Assembly (NCBI GenBank): GCA_003427395.1
Contig: BFEA01000046.1
Coordinates: 1,157,242-1,195,698, forward strand
DNA length: 38,457 bases
Source of the DNA: Chara braunii
Lineage: Eukaryota; Streptophyta; Charophyceae; Charales; Characeae
Direction of reading: 5' to 3'
Positions 19,823 to 31,789 of the stretch are shown piece by piece. The notes under the pieces were generated by a model. That model had not been told where the DNA came from, did no database searches, and worked only from the letters and a program-made list of their open reading frames with translations. A program made the translations under genes and the position numbers. Numbering within the stretch: the stretch's first letter is position 1; every line of letters starts with the position of its first letter.

Positions 19823-21760
19823 ACATTTTTGCATCTCGCGAAAAATGCATTTTCGACAATATTTGAGAGAGTGTCCCATTTTTGTGTAACCATAACCAAC
19901 TCTTAGGGGTTGGGAATGGCGCCCACTTTTTCATCTGATTAGAGAGTAAGTGGGCGTGCACTTCGAGGGCACGCATGGGTTCTAGGCGGACATTGGATAT
20001 GTTTAATAAGATCCGCACGAGGTAGCAAAGAAGTGTGAAGGAACTGCAGTAGCGCACAAGGTGCGCATTCGCATTCGAGACTGACATTTAATGATCGGCG
20101 CTAAGATTCAGTCATCGGATTCGTTGGCTTACGTGCTATAGGATTAGGACCAATGAGGTGCAAACTGCTTGACGTCCTAGGGCAACCATGATATCTGTCA
20201 ACGGTAGAAGCCGCAGGCAGTACTGTAAAAGTTGGAGTTTTCATACGCGGGGGTGGTAAAAGTGTGGTCTTTTGGAATGGTAGTCTACTGAGAAAGTTGG
20301 AATTTTGGGTATCGGCGTGGTTGTTCCACATGTACGAAGGCGGCAGGTAAAACTAAACCCTTTATACGGCAAGGGCACGCACATAGGAGCCCTAGAAATG
20401 GCCGGTGTGCCTAAGTACGACCTCTTTGGTACAGTCCGACGGACCTAGGCTTGAAACGGACGTCTTTATAACCAAGTCCACGCCTGTTACATCCAAGCTT
20501 GGGCCTAGCCCTATAGGTTACGACTTGGATTGACACTACGGAGATACGGGAATCAAGGCCAGCAGCCGGCAACAAAGGACCGGGGGAGCGTCTTATGAAG
20601 AAAACTGAGGGGTTGAGGGTCCCGTAGGACTATCCCCCTTAGTTTTGCTGGGGAGTCCGATGGCGGGTCCGGCCAGCAAGACCGAGGGAGTACCGGTGGG
20701 TCCCTCCCCCTTTATTTTCAGCAGTCCCTTCATCCTTCCCATTTTATTTTTTCTAATTCTTTCTCTTATTTTCCATTTCGGGATGTGGTCCGATATTGGT
20801 ACCAAGACCGGTCATGGGACCCAAGATCCTGGCTCAGAAGGTACACCCACGAACTGTTGAACTACGTACCTGATCCGTGGCCCACTGCAGCTGATGCATG
20901 AAGAACTTCAATTTTGAATTACCTGGTCCCAATCAGTCTGACGATTATGCCGAGGTGTTTGCTCAAAAAGCAGTCCTTCGCGACATCCGTTAAAATTGGA
21001 ACGATATAGAGAAGGTTAGCATGGTCGTGTGTAAGGATAACACACACAAACGGAGAGGTTGACTTCATATTCCGTCTTGCTGCGGACGCACCGTGGGTGA
21101 GAGTGCTGAGGGATCGCATAGTGTAAGCCGTATGAACATCAACAAGGGCGGAGACACAGAGGGAGAGAGGATGAGAATGGAAGAAGATTACCTCTCTTGA
21201 TGACCGCTTTCGTTCTCCCCTCCGCTTGAGATTAATGGAGGTCGCCTCTGTCGTCATCTTGGATGTAGCCATCCTCGTCTTTGCCAACTTGTCATTGGGA
21301 TGTGACTTATCAGGTCGATACGTGCACTCCTGACCAGCCTGCGTTGTGATTGTACTCAGACCGCTATTCCCTGTAGGTGTTCGGCGTCCTGTGCTCTGGC
21401 AGTGCATGCATCTGGTCGAGGCTCCGACGAGGTTCATTGAAACAACGGGAAGGAGCGGGAAGACAGTGTGGAAGATGAGATCGCAGGAAGGGGAGCTCAA
21501 CTATGTTCTGCGGCTTGTTGCGCAAGACTGTGATGCATCTTCCCATCTTCTTGGGGAAGATTCATTCTCATTTTGCACATTTGCCGAACAACGGAGCGTG
21601 GCAGTTGTGGCATAGTTCTTTATGGGTTGCGAATGGATCTAGCCATTTTAACGGTCAGGTTCATAATACTGCCGCTGTGACAGCATTAGAAGGGAAAAGT
21701 GGTGCGAGTGCCTGAGCAAGCGATCTAGCAAGAGGGGGAGTGAGTTCAAATGTGTTACGG

Positions 21761-21812
21761 AGACAGAGAGCGAGAGAGAGAGAGCGAGAGAGAGAGAGAA
21801 AGAAAGAGAGGG
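21761..21812 (+). repeat. GA-rich microsatellite in copy A
   Basis: Imperfect (GA)n with GC and AAAG interruptions. The matching place in copy B (about 33940-33960) is shorter, so the tract changed length after duplication. Confidence 0.9.
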
Positions 21813-24800
21813 AGTAGGGGGATGTGAAGAGCCGAGAAAAGTTGCCTCGGGGGTTTCAAGCCTGGGCAACATCAATGGCAGTGTTAGTGTTAGGGTCATA
21901 GTGGATTGCAAGAGCGGAAATGAGGAGGGCGGAGAGTGTCGAGGGGAGTTGGTGAATATAGGATGAAAAGGGAAAATGATGTATCTTTCTCATTTCTTGA
22001 TGAAAATGAGCAAGGAAAGATGCTATGTGGGGGTTTTAGGGCGTTTTGAATCGAATGGGCGCACCAGATTTTGAATCTGGACAGCGGATTGGTCGATACA
22101 GGAGATGGGGGCTGCGCCATCATTGCCGAAAGTTTGGAACCAGCCATCGTATTTTACCATGTTCTAACGGAAGAATCATTCCCATTTTGCCCATGGTGTG
22201 TGAAATCTGCCTCGGCGCTGGTTCCCGTGGCCGTCACCAACACCCAGGTTGACCTCTTCATCTTCGTAGTGGTTGCCTTCCTCGTCTCCGAGCGACCGTT
22301 CTCGTTGTTTCGTCATATCACGTTCGTGCTTATTTTTGCTGCGGCTGAAGTCCTTGAACCTCGCCCCTATTATGACCAGGGGTCGTGACAATGAAAAGCA
22401 TATAAAGTAGTGTTTTTGTTTTATCTTAGTGCTAGACAGACTGTAGAGAAAGTGAGAGAGTAACGAGTGTTGTGGGAATGGGAAAGTGACAAGCAAGGAG
22501 GAGGAGATTCGTCAGAAGAATTGAGAGAGTTGAATAGGTAGGGGAGTATTAGGAGGATCGCATGTCAAAAAGGGGATATAGTAGCAAAATTATACAAAGA
22601 AAATTGTTAATGTATCCCCCCCGGTTCTAGGGAAAGTTCATTTGCATTGAGCCAAGCTTCCGGGGCAGTTAGCGGCAGGGGCAAGAGTAACAACAAATTA
22701 TTTCCACAGCATCGGTATTTTCCCAAGTGCTCGGACAAGATTCGATCTCGTTTTGCACAGTTGGTGAGTAGGGGAGCGGTGCTCAGATACAACACACGGT
22801 TGTCCGTCATCACGAGCCTTGTCTTCACTCTGATCGTGTTCAACTCGGTGGTCGTCTTCATCGTTCAAATGTCCATCTTGTCGTCATAGTTGCAATTCCA
22901 ACTGTGTTTGAAATAAGGGTCACCTTTGTTCTCTTGAAGGCCAACTTTCTACTTCACTACGTTCTCGGGTGTGGCATGAACCAGGTTAGGGGTCCAGGGT
23001 ACAAGCATTAGGCAGGATCGAGTGCGAACAGGCAAGACCGTGAAGTGGTGGGGAATCGAACAGGGATCATCATGCTATGCTGGCTCATTGACAACTGGTA
23101 GAGAAATGTTGCACTCCCCCAATGGGCTATATTAGACTAACGAGTTTTTCACAGCAGTATCACGCCAGTATGTACCTGAACTGTTGAAATACAGACTCAA
23201 GTCCAACCCCCATACTTTCGGACGAGAAGAGTGCAATCGAGATAACAGACCAACATCAGCATAGCTGTTGACTTTCACACTGCGCTGTGACCTGTTGGGA
23301 TCAGGGTCAGGGTCATTGTCGCAGTTAGGGACTGCGTTGGGTCACTTCTGGTAACCTGCGGCCACCACTTCGAGTTGCTGTGCTTTTTTTGTAAAATTGT
23401 CTATGTTGTAGTGGCTGAATGTAGTGTGACCTGTGGGACCACGAGGGTCATGACAGACTCCCATCCCAAGGCGCAAATATTTTTTTTACAACTATTGGTT
23501 TTTGTTTTAGCAATAGCAGTTAGTTGTCTCAAGCCATCACTAGCCTACATTTCTCATTCTCGATAGTTGCAGGTCGCTGGTTAAAACACTACAACAATTA
23601 GTTTCTAAATAACCGAGGTTGTTGTTCTTCTTCAGGGAGGTGTCGCTGCTGCTAAATGCTCGAGGTATTGATCTGCTGCAAATGTTTTCCTTCTGCTGAG
23701 CTGCTGCTGAGGACGATTGGTTTCTCGACAGCAAGATATTGTGTCTCAGCTGGTGCGGATCGTGTTTTTCATCTGTTGGGCAACTACCGAGATTACTACT
23801 ATACACGTCTGTATCGCAAGGCACTGCTGATGTGTTGAGTATAGTCCCTTTTACTATTGCGTTTATTTGTGCTATACTAAGCTCTCTATTGAGGCCAAAT
23901 ACCGTAGGGCGTTGTGCCTCCTGCGGTAGTTGTGCTTGCTACAACCACTGTGCAGTCCTGCTGAGTTTACTGTTGGACCTTACGGGTTTTGGTGGTGCTA
24001 ATTTTTGTGCTACTTTGAAAAACTATTGTACACTCGTTGCTTGCTAAGTCTTGACCAAACTTCGTACTGTGCATTACTGGGTGCAGTGCGAAAGTGTTTG
24101 TGAAAGCAGACCGGGCACTGCAGCGCAATTTGGCTGCTGCACACGGGTGTTGTGTGTGCAGTTTTAGTGGGGTTTTAGTAAGTTTCGAATAAAGCACGAA
24201 GAGTGCTCTATTCAAACCAAACCTTTCTAGGCTGCACAACGATACATTGGGCCGAGGTAGAGAAATTGCGGTCTGAGGAAGTGGTTAGCTCCAGTAAGAG
24301 GGTGTTACTCTGCATCCTGATCGTATTTTGATCGTTTGCACTGCGCATTGGCTGCACCATGTTGGGTTGCTGAGCAAACACCGTTGATGCACTTGCTATA
24401 TGGTACAGTGACCTATGATCTTTTATGGCTCTGTGCATTAGTACAATGTCCAGTTGTTGCACGCAACTGTTGAGGACGAGGTGAACTTGCTAAACACCCA
24501 GGTCAGACCCTGCTATTTGAGCTTGTATAAGGCGGATCGCTACTTTGACCTCACCTTGCCGTATTGTTGCATTCTCAATCACTGTGTGAGCACCATTCAG
24601 TTGAACTCGACTGCGATTATTATGTCGTAAGTAGAGCATGGGGATGTGTTCAATTTGAACGGTGTGTTTCTAGACCGCGCATTGCATCCTCGGTCGACAG
24701 TTGGAGTGCGGCGGTTTTTGAGAGTCTGACCAGACCTTTGCGGACGGGCTACTGTTGCGACTTGAGAGACTGTCAGGACGCTGCTACTTGCGTTTTGGCT

Positions 24801-24929
24801 GCGGTTCGGCCATCATTGCAAGGCCCTCAGGCGATTGAAGATTACAAGGCCCTCTCACATAATTTGAGTTGGCCATCTCTTGTATCTCGGGCGTCTTAAA
24901 CCCCTCCTTCTGTCCTTCTTACTCTAAGT

Positions 24930-25283
24930 CTAGTATGAGGTTACGAGAGGAAGGCGGCAGGCGGGATTGCAACCCGTAGGACCGCAACAAGACCTTGTGG
25001 GAGGTCCACCCACCGATTGCGGGACCTCTGCAGGAGCCCAGGCGGGGTTCTAGAGGCAGGGAACACTCAGGTATAATGCTCGTTTTACGCGTGTGATCCC
25101 TTACCTTAAAACTGTATTACCCTTTGTTATTGTGTGCCTGCAGGTATGACTGAGAAAGCTATTACTTTTGATTGCTTTCATTTCAGGACATTATCTGAAA
25201 GGCTAAATTAACAAGTGTGTATGAGAATTCAGATTACTTGTGTGAATTCAAACAGAATGAAAATGTGACTTTATTTTTTGTTG
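24930..25283. other. No gene recognised between copy A and the hairpin array
   Basis: About 350 bp with a short dyad (GAGGTCC near 24990 and GGACCTC near 25022) and a CTGCAG/GTATG intron-like junction near 25143. It does not read as continuation of the chromovirus integrase on the minus strand, so what originally flanked copy A on this side is unknown. Confidence 0.4.
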
Positions 25284-26904
25284 AGTTGCGGAGGCTGGGG
25301 ACACGCATAAGTTGCGGCCTGCTCGGCCACACACACCTGTTGCTTGTCTAAGCGGAGTTAAACTACTCATAAGTTGAGTAGCCTAGTTTTACGCTATATG
25401 TCATTGTATGGACTAACTAGCCACACCATAAGTTGGTGTGGTCTAGTTATATGCCTTTCGTCGTTTGTTCAGGCAAAAGCGGGACCCCTCATAAGTTGAG
25501 GTGGTTCAGTTCTTTGTGTATGCCGAATGTTCACACTGACCAGCCTCACCATAAGTTGGTGTGGCCCGGTCATACGCCTTATGTCGATTGTCTAGGCAGA
25601 AACTGACCACATCATAAGTTGGTGTGGATCAGTCCTATGCCTTATGTTTACTTGTTTTGGCAGGTGGTCACACCATAAGTTGGTGTCATCAAGTCATGAG
25701 CCGCGAACATAAGTGGAACCTTAGCAGACAATCTGATATAAGTATATACTACGTACATCATTGGCAGGTTGGGCGCCATAAGTTGGGAGATCTAACCATA
25801 TAAGCCGGTAGCAGATAAAGCAGAGGAGAAAAATGAGATTATAAAATTAAGCGGTAACTTTGGGCAGGCCGACTCATCCATAAGTTGGTTAGTTGGTCCT
25901 ATGCCCTTGATAACACAAAGAGTAGAGAGATAATATAAAACTTGGCTATTTTTCTTTCTAAACATAAGTTGATGTTTGGATGGGGAGCCTCATAAGTTGA
26001 GGTGACCTGACCACTCGTCTGAAGACAAAAAAAACTTGTGAGTCTACTTATTGAATGTAGTCGTGTTGCGGAGGCTGAGGGAAGGCATAAGTTGCGGGTT
26101 GTTCAGTCACACGTGCTTGTTGCTTGTTTAGGCGGGCTAGACTACTCATAAATTGAGTAGCCTAGTTCTACACTATATGTCATCGTGTGGGCTGGCTAGG
26201 CACATCATAAGTTGGTGTGTCCTGGTCATATGCCTTTCGTCGTTCGTTTAGGCAGAGGCTGGACCCCTCATAAGTTAAGGTGGCTCACTTATTTGTTTAT
26301 GCCGAAAGTTTAGGCTGACCAGCCTCACCATAAGTTGGTGCGGCCCGGTCATACGCCTTATGCCACTCGTTCAGGCAAAGGCTAATCACATCATAAGTTG
26401 GTGTGGTGAAACCTTATGCTTATTCGTTGACCATGGTTGTATTTCGAAGGCTAGACGAACGCATAGGTTGCGGCTTGTGCTGTCATTCGCGCATGTGGTT
26501 TTGTCTAGGCTGGGCTGGACTACTCATAAGTTGGGTAGCCTGGTTCTACGCCATATGTCACTATTTGGGATGGCTAGGCGCATCATAATTTGGTGTGTTC
26601 TAGTCATATGCCTTTTGTCGTTGTTCAGGCTAAGGCTGACCCCCCATAAGTTGAGGAGGTTTAGTTCTTTGTGTATGCCGAACGTTCAGGTTGACCAGCC
26701 TCACCATAAGTTGGTGCGGCCCGGTCACACGCCTTATGTCAATCGTCTAGGCAAAAACTGGTCACACCATAAGTTGGTGTAATTTGGTCCTATGCCCTAC
26801 GTATACTTGTGCTACCAGACTAGGGCACCATAAGTTGGTGTGGCCTAGTCATATAAACTGGCAGGTCAGTAGCATCCATAAGTTGGGTTGGCTGATCCTA
26901 TGCC
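25284..26904 (+). repeat. Array of about 26 hairpins: constant loop, variable paired stems
   Basis: CATAAGTTG, or a one- to two-base variant, occurs about every 60 bp: 25306, 25368, 25427, 25490, 25550, 25613, 25674, 25708 (variant), 25777, 25879, 25963, 25991, 26086, 26147, 26206, 26269, 26329, 26392, 26462, 26525, 26583, 26645, 26705, 26768, 26829 and 26877. Most copies form the loop of a hairpin with the 7-nt loop ATAAGTT. Stems differ but remain paired: CTACTC/GAGTAG, CCACACC/GGTGTGG, CCTC/GAGG, CCACATC/GGTGTGG (wobble), CTACTC/GGGTAG (wobble), AAACAT/ATGTTT. Many have outer helices with a one-base bulge, and modules often begin GGCA and end TGCC. Six modules recur in order three times. 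Open frames inside it are repeat-derived. Confidence 0.92.
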
Positions 26905-27965
26905 TATGACAAGTACCAGTTGCGCGAGGATCTGGTCATGTTGGAGAACAGACCCCAGCAGGTGGAAAAGCATGAACGATTAGTAGGTGGAATGTATCTT
27001 CTGGCAAACTCACTGCTTCATGATGAAGTTGCTAGGATTGAGGAGAGAAGGCAAAATAGGGAAGGGAATGTGGTCCACGAAGGAGAGGATGACGACTTTA
27101 AAGAAGGAGAGATAAAAGAGGCATTTCGTGCAGAAGAGTATGACGGAGTATATCTGAAACTAGGGATGCTCCTTTCATGTGAAATGAGAGAAAGAGATGT
27201 TAGTGAAAGAGTCCTTAAGATGCGGCAAAATTTCCTGGTGAGAGACGGTCATTTGTTCATAAGAAGTAAAGGAAGGAATCCCTGAAAGGGAGTCTGTGGC
27301 GTAAATCGACAGATTGACGTTATGGCCGCCCTTCATGATGGAACGACAGGTGGTCATAGGAGCGCAAATGCGACGTACTTAAAGATTCACGATTTATATT
27401 ATTCGGATGGCATGGGACACATGATTTACAATTATTTTAAGTCTTGTGTACCATGTCAGGAGCAGTCTTCCCTTAGACATAGGGAACCACTTCACCCTAG
27501 ATATATACGTGAGGTTGGAGTGGTCCTCCATTTGGATATATTGGCAATGCCTTTAGGCATAGGAGGGCTTAATGATATCTTTGATGCACGAGACTATCTC
27601 TCAGGATTTGTGGATGGCAAGGTTATTCGCATGAAGACAGGAGAGGTATTGGCTCGGTGCGTTGAAAAATACTACCGTCGCTATCCTTTCGTCTCAAGAT
27701 TTGTAATGGACAGGGGGTCTGAATTCACTTGTGCAGACGTGAAGATGCTGCTGAGGGGATATGGTGTGATTGCCGAGTATACGCCTGCGGCACACCCTCA
27801 GGCTAACGCACCAGTGGAAAGAGGACATAGTACCATTACAAATCTCCTCACGAAATGGGCAGATGGCAGGCCTAATGAGTGGCCAAATTTTCTGAGAGTT
27901 GCCTTCTTCGTGGAGAATATCACTGTCAAACGGAGTACCAATAAAAAGTTCCCTATAAAAAGTTT
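26905..27965 (+). pseudogene. Ty3/gypsy integrase, 5'-truncated
   Basis: In frame from YDKYQLRED at 26907. It has a linker usually found between RNase H and integrase, one in-frame TGA at 27283, then the zinc-binding HHCC region (LHDGTTGGH...CVPC, about 27328-27465). The catalytic core follows with the DDE triad in LHLDIL, VMDRGSEFT and NAPVERGHS. Integrase joins cDNA to host DNA. RT and RNase H are absent because the hairpin array lies directly upstream. Coding similarity ends near 27965, where the frame changes and a gag-like sequence takes over, so the integrase C-terminal domain is lost. All three acidic residues survive, but the TGA and truncation make activity unlikely. Confidence 0.92.
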
Positions 27966-29903
27966 CCTAAAGAACGTCGCTTTGATTCCTCTAACTTGGA
28001 AGAGTTCCTTTCGGCCTATGATCTGTTCGCAGATGAACAAAACATTAGGCCTGACTCCAGAGTTGGAGGGTTCATTCAGTTTGTGAGAAAGGTCATCAGG
28101 TCTTTTATGAGGACTATTGTGGAAAGAACCACAAACTGCGGTGATTGCAAGCGCCTATTAAGGAACTACTATACTCCTGAGCGCCAAGCAGAGAATAGAA
28201 GAGGGATGGAAAGGAAGAGGAGAGAGGCAGAAGGAGCAGAGGGGCGAGCAGTTGGACAGGGTGCACCTCATGGGACACGAGGACAGGAGAAAAGAAGAAA
28301 AGGGTATACAACTCACAGGCATAAGAAGGAGGGACAAACGACTGGGCAAAAACAGAGAGGAAAAAACTCAAGTGATCCAGGACCACCTCCAGAGTGTGCT
28401 CGGTTGCATGATCAGTATTCTCAGCCAGGAGGAGAACCTGATCTGTCTCAGGAAACAGTAGGGCGAGTTCAGCAGAGGGAGGAAGCTGCCAAGGAAAGAC
28501 AAGTGGATAAGATGGAGAGAACTCCATGAGAAAAGGAGATCAGGTTGAAAAATCTGGGGAAAATGGGAAAAAAAAAACGCAGCAACGGAATCAGCCAATG
28601 GAAGTGGAAGCCAGGAAGACAACTTAGAAGGATGACCCTCCTCTACTCACCGAAGCCTGGGAGAGTTTTTACAGGTTGATGGAGATTGCAGGTAGACCCA
28701 CGGAGAGGCATCAGGAGATGGGGATTAAGTTAGTCACCACAGACTTACTTAGCCCGAAAGGCCTCATGAAGGAAGGTTTTGCAGCAGCAAAGACCTCTGA
28801 TGAGAAGATAGGGAGACGAGTGACAAAGGTGGCACAAGCTTCTCATGGTCAGAGGGTGGATTGGGAGAGAGAGATTGAAGACTTGAGGGAGGTGGAAAGG
28901 CAAGGAAAGGAGGTGGATGCTGTGAAGACTGAAATGGTAGACATCAGGGTTGAGAATGGAGCCCTCAAGCTGGTCAACCAGACCCTTAATAAGGTCAACG
29001 ACGTTCTGAGGGGGCAGCTCCAGGCACAACAAACCTCCTTCCAAGCAAAGGAGGTTAAATGGGAAAAGAGGCTAAGGGATATTGAAGTCAAGTATGCTCA
29101 GCAGGTGCCTACAGCAGTGGTCGATTGGACTGAGGTCCAAAGCTTTGGTATCAAGGGGCAGTCAGCTGAGGACCTCTTCAAGCATCAAAAGAAGGAAATA
29201 GGGGCAGAGCAACAAGCAGATGAGGATGAGGAGGAAGGAATCAGAAGTTGGGAAGTTTGAGTGGCAGACACCTACTTCCTTGGCTATCCTGCATGTGCCT
29301 TTGCCTGCAGCTGGTAGACATATTGAGGAGGCTGGTCAGATTGAAACCCCTACGATTTCTCATCAGAGTACTACTGAGGTTTTGCAGACAGAGCAGTGAC
29401 CTATTTTGCAGGGGACGGTTGTGGTAAAAGAGAGCAAGGAAAGCAAGATGGAGGAGTCTTAGAGATTGGCCACGCCAAAAAACATGCCCTTGCTCACTAG
29501 CTTTGGGGATGCTTAGGGGTCCTGGGCCTCTAGCTCTGATCCAGAGAGACATGGCAGTGGAGAGACCATACAGGAGGGTGGCAAAGGTGTTTGCCCTGGA
29601 ACAACAAACATTTTTCAGCAGGAGGCCACTAGCCAAGCCACAAGCACCCCCTCATTTGCTCTACTCTCAGAAGAGATCAAGACAGGAGCAGTGCAGAAGA
29701 AGCCTCGAAAGTGTTTCTACTGCAAGAAGGGCAAACACTTCTCTGATGGCTGCACCAAGTTCTATGAGGATGAGGCAAAGGGTTTTGTTACCAAAGTATC
29801 CACTGGGATTTGGAGAGATAGGAATGGTAACCTAGTTGAGAGATCGCGAGATGGTGGTAGGGCACAGTTGTACAAACAGATAGGTGAGATGTTAATTGAC
29901 TAG
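27966..29903 (+). pseudogene. Gag-like gene with coiled coil and CCHC zinc knuckle (broken)
   Basis: Directly after the integrase a new frame reads FDSSNLEEFLSAYDLF, FIQFVRKVIRSF and LKRLL-like helices (about 27970-28180), similar in style to a retroelement capsid. A basic Arg/Lys/Gln-rich region follows to the TGA at 28527. The next frame starts ATG at 28526 (overlap ATGA) with MRKGDQVEK, meets a TAG at 28625, then carries a coiled coil (DWEREIEDLREVERQ to KVKWEKRL-like, 28860-29080). After a frameshift near 29240 and several stops, it ends with a zinc knuckle, CFYCKKGKHFSDGC (CX2CX4HX4C, about 29709-29750), and a stop at 29901. It probably comes from a different retroelement or copy than the integrase, because gag normally lies upstream of pol. 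Confidence 0.75.
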
Positions 29904-31783
29904 GATTTAATCATAGGGTCCGGAAAGGTCTAGAGTTAGGAGAGATGAGCGGCGTGGCACTTAGTCCTGATGGATATCTGTATATAGAAGAGCACATGGA
30001 GGATTGGATCACACCCATGTACATCAGTGATTAAATGACTAAGTCACAGGGGACTTTCAGTCTTAAATGTATATAGAGGTAACACTGATAGCAGCCCCTA
30101 TTGACCTACCTGTTTTTCAGTGATGAGTATTTTGATGGCATATGTATGTATATTCAGAGCTTCCTTAGGTTAGGATGTGATGTATGAGATACATGTCAGA
30201 GTAGTGTCGCAGCTACGTTAATATTTGGATTTTTCGACGTTTTTTTACCTTGTATAATACTTGTGGCTTCTTGAGATATCGACAGGAGCTCTTGTTTTCG
30301 CAAGGCTCCAGACCCTGTGTACTTGTATGGATTTCAGGTGTTGTTTTGTGTGGATTTTCACAATCACGCTCAATCTTGTGAGCTTGTCCTCATGTGAACG
30401 ACTTTCGTGATGTGCATGTGTTTTGAGATGATATGAATTGCAAGGTTTTTCTTTGCACTTAGGCGTATCTGGCAAACGACATATGAATCTTTAACGTGCA
30501 ATGGAAGAGGTTGCACCTTTTGCTTTCAACAAAGATTGTTATGTCGTAACTTGGAAAAGCCTCGAGTAATGATGAATGTGAATGCCACAACCAAAGTTGT
30601 GTCCTTTTGTGTGCGGAGGGAAGCCCGAAGGTTGGCTAATCCCCAGAAACGTGAATAATATTGAGAGAGCGCCCAAAGGAGGTGCTAAAATAATGGACAT
30701 TTTTGCGATGTAAAAGTCAAACGAGGACAGACCACAAATTTTGTAAGAATTATTGCTTGAATTTTGTGGCATTCATGATGGAATTTTTGGAAGAAATTTC
30801 GAGAGATGTCCCTAAGGCATGTGGCCCAACCTACTGTGATCAAAGTAGGAAGGGTCATGACCATGTGGATTGATGATAAATATCATTTGAATTTCGAGAA
30901 AAGGCACAAGCCCTCCACGTAGTCCCGTGGGCAGTTGGTACGTGATCCTTTAAATTGTTTGGAGAATTTTGAGAAGTCTTGGTGATAAGAATGCCCGACC
31001 ACTATGAAGTCAGTCTAAGGGATATATTTGAGAGGCCAAGCAAAGGGGCTATACTTCATTGGGACGTAACTCCCACTGTGGGCTGCTAACCGGCGCAACC
31101 TGGCAGCGGGCCCATGACTCACCGAAGGTTAGGTCTTGAAGGGTTGGCCACTCGGAGAGGCCTAGCTCTAGGGAAGGTCATTGGGATCGGTTAAGTCTAG
31201 AGTCGGAATCCTTCGAGATACCAAGATAGGAAAAACTGCTTATCGTTGCGCAACCAAGGAGGGCACCATCGCTATATAACAACGTGATGGGTCGTGGATT
31301 TGGCATGATCAACCGATTTGCGGTGGGCCAAGATGGAGACCTAACCCACCTGTGCTAGACTCCAAGATGGGTTTTTCATTATGATGGATGTGAGTGTGGT
31401 TAAATTACCACCGGGGACTGAGGGGCCCCTGTATTTTGAGAGAGGTCTCGGTTAGGGCCCTCGTCCAAAGTCATGCGCCCATTCGCGGGATCAGGGCGAA
31501 GGACACCCAACAAGAAACCGGCGACGTCTAAGACGAAGGGAGAGGACTATCGACCTGCTACCTGGGAGCGGATATTACGCTGTCATACGGAACATAGCAT
31601 CCCCTAATTCCGAGGCCAGGATATGGGAGACCCAGGTTAGAACCCTCGCAGTGGAACACCGTGATGGGAGCAGTGGAACACCATCGGATTGGTTTCTTCC
31701 TCGTCAGCAAAATTGATTTTGTTGTGTTTATAGTTTTGATTTGCCCGACGCGACGGGGACGTCTCTTAGTAGGGTCCGGAAAA
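29904..31783. other. No gene recognised between the gag fragment and copy B
   Basis: A small frame, MSGVALSPDGYLYIEE... (29945-30034), may be the tail of the gag-like gene. The rest, about 1.75 kb, has no open frame or motif I can support. I looked for a 3' LTR (TG...CA with purine tract) after 29903 and found none that I could confirm. Confidence 0.4.
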
Positions 31784-31789
31784 TTGTCA

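Larger units (their letters stand above)
19787..24929 (+). mobile_element. Non-coding repeat element, copy A
   Basis: About 5.1 kb collinear with copy B (31784-38395). Identity starts at TTGT (19787), after which comes a covarying terminal hairpin, and ends at CTCTAAGT (24929), where the two copies diverge. It is inserted in the chromovirus integrase. No transposase, RT or other domain is recognised. Open frames such as 21500-20919 (minus) are not conserved in frame in copy B. It contains four loosely similar segments about 600 bp apart and GA microsatellite sequence. Copy A lacks the solo LTR and a roughly 300-bp block seen in copy B. It is probably a large non-autonomous element or satellite-like repeat. 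The right end is defined only by divergence. Confidence 0.7.

Noticed and set aside
20919-21500. 193-residue minus-strand open frame in copy A
   Set aside because: Copy B has a 2-base difference that breaks the frame; no domain, and no sign that coding is preserved.
23040-23105. Possible minus-strand tRNA (TTCGATTCC-like T-loop), also at about 35215 in copy B
   Set aside because: Only a box B-like motif is present; the stem arms do not pair and no acceptor stem is found.
26360-26782. 140-residue open frame
   Set aside because: Lies wholly within the hairpin array; the repeated HKL in the translation is the loop read as codons.
25284-26904. CRISPR-like array (short constant motif, regular spacing)
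   Set aside because: The 'spacers' are related to each other, pair across the motif and recur in blocks. The host is clearly eukaryotic and there are no cas genes.
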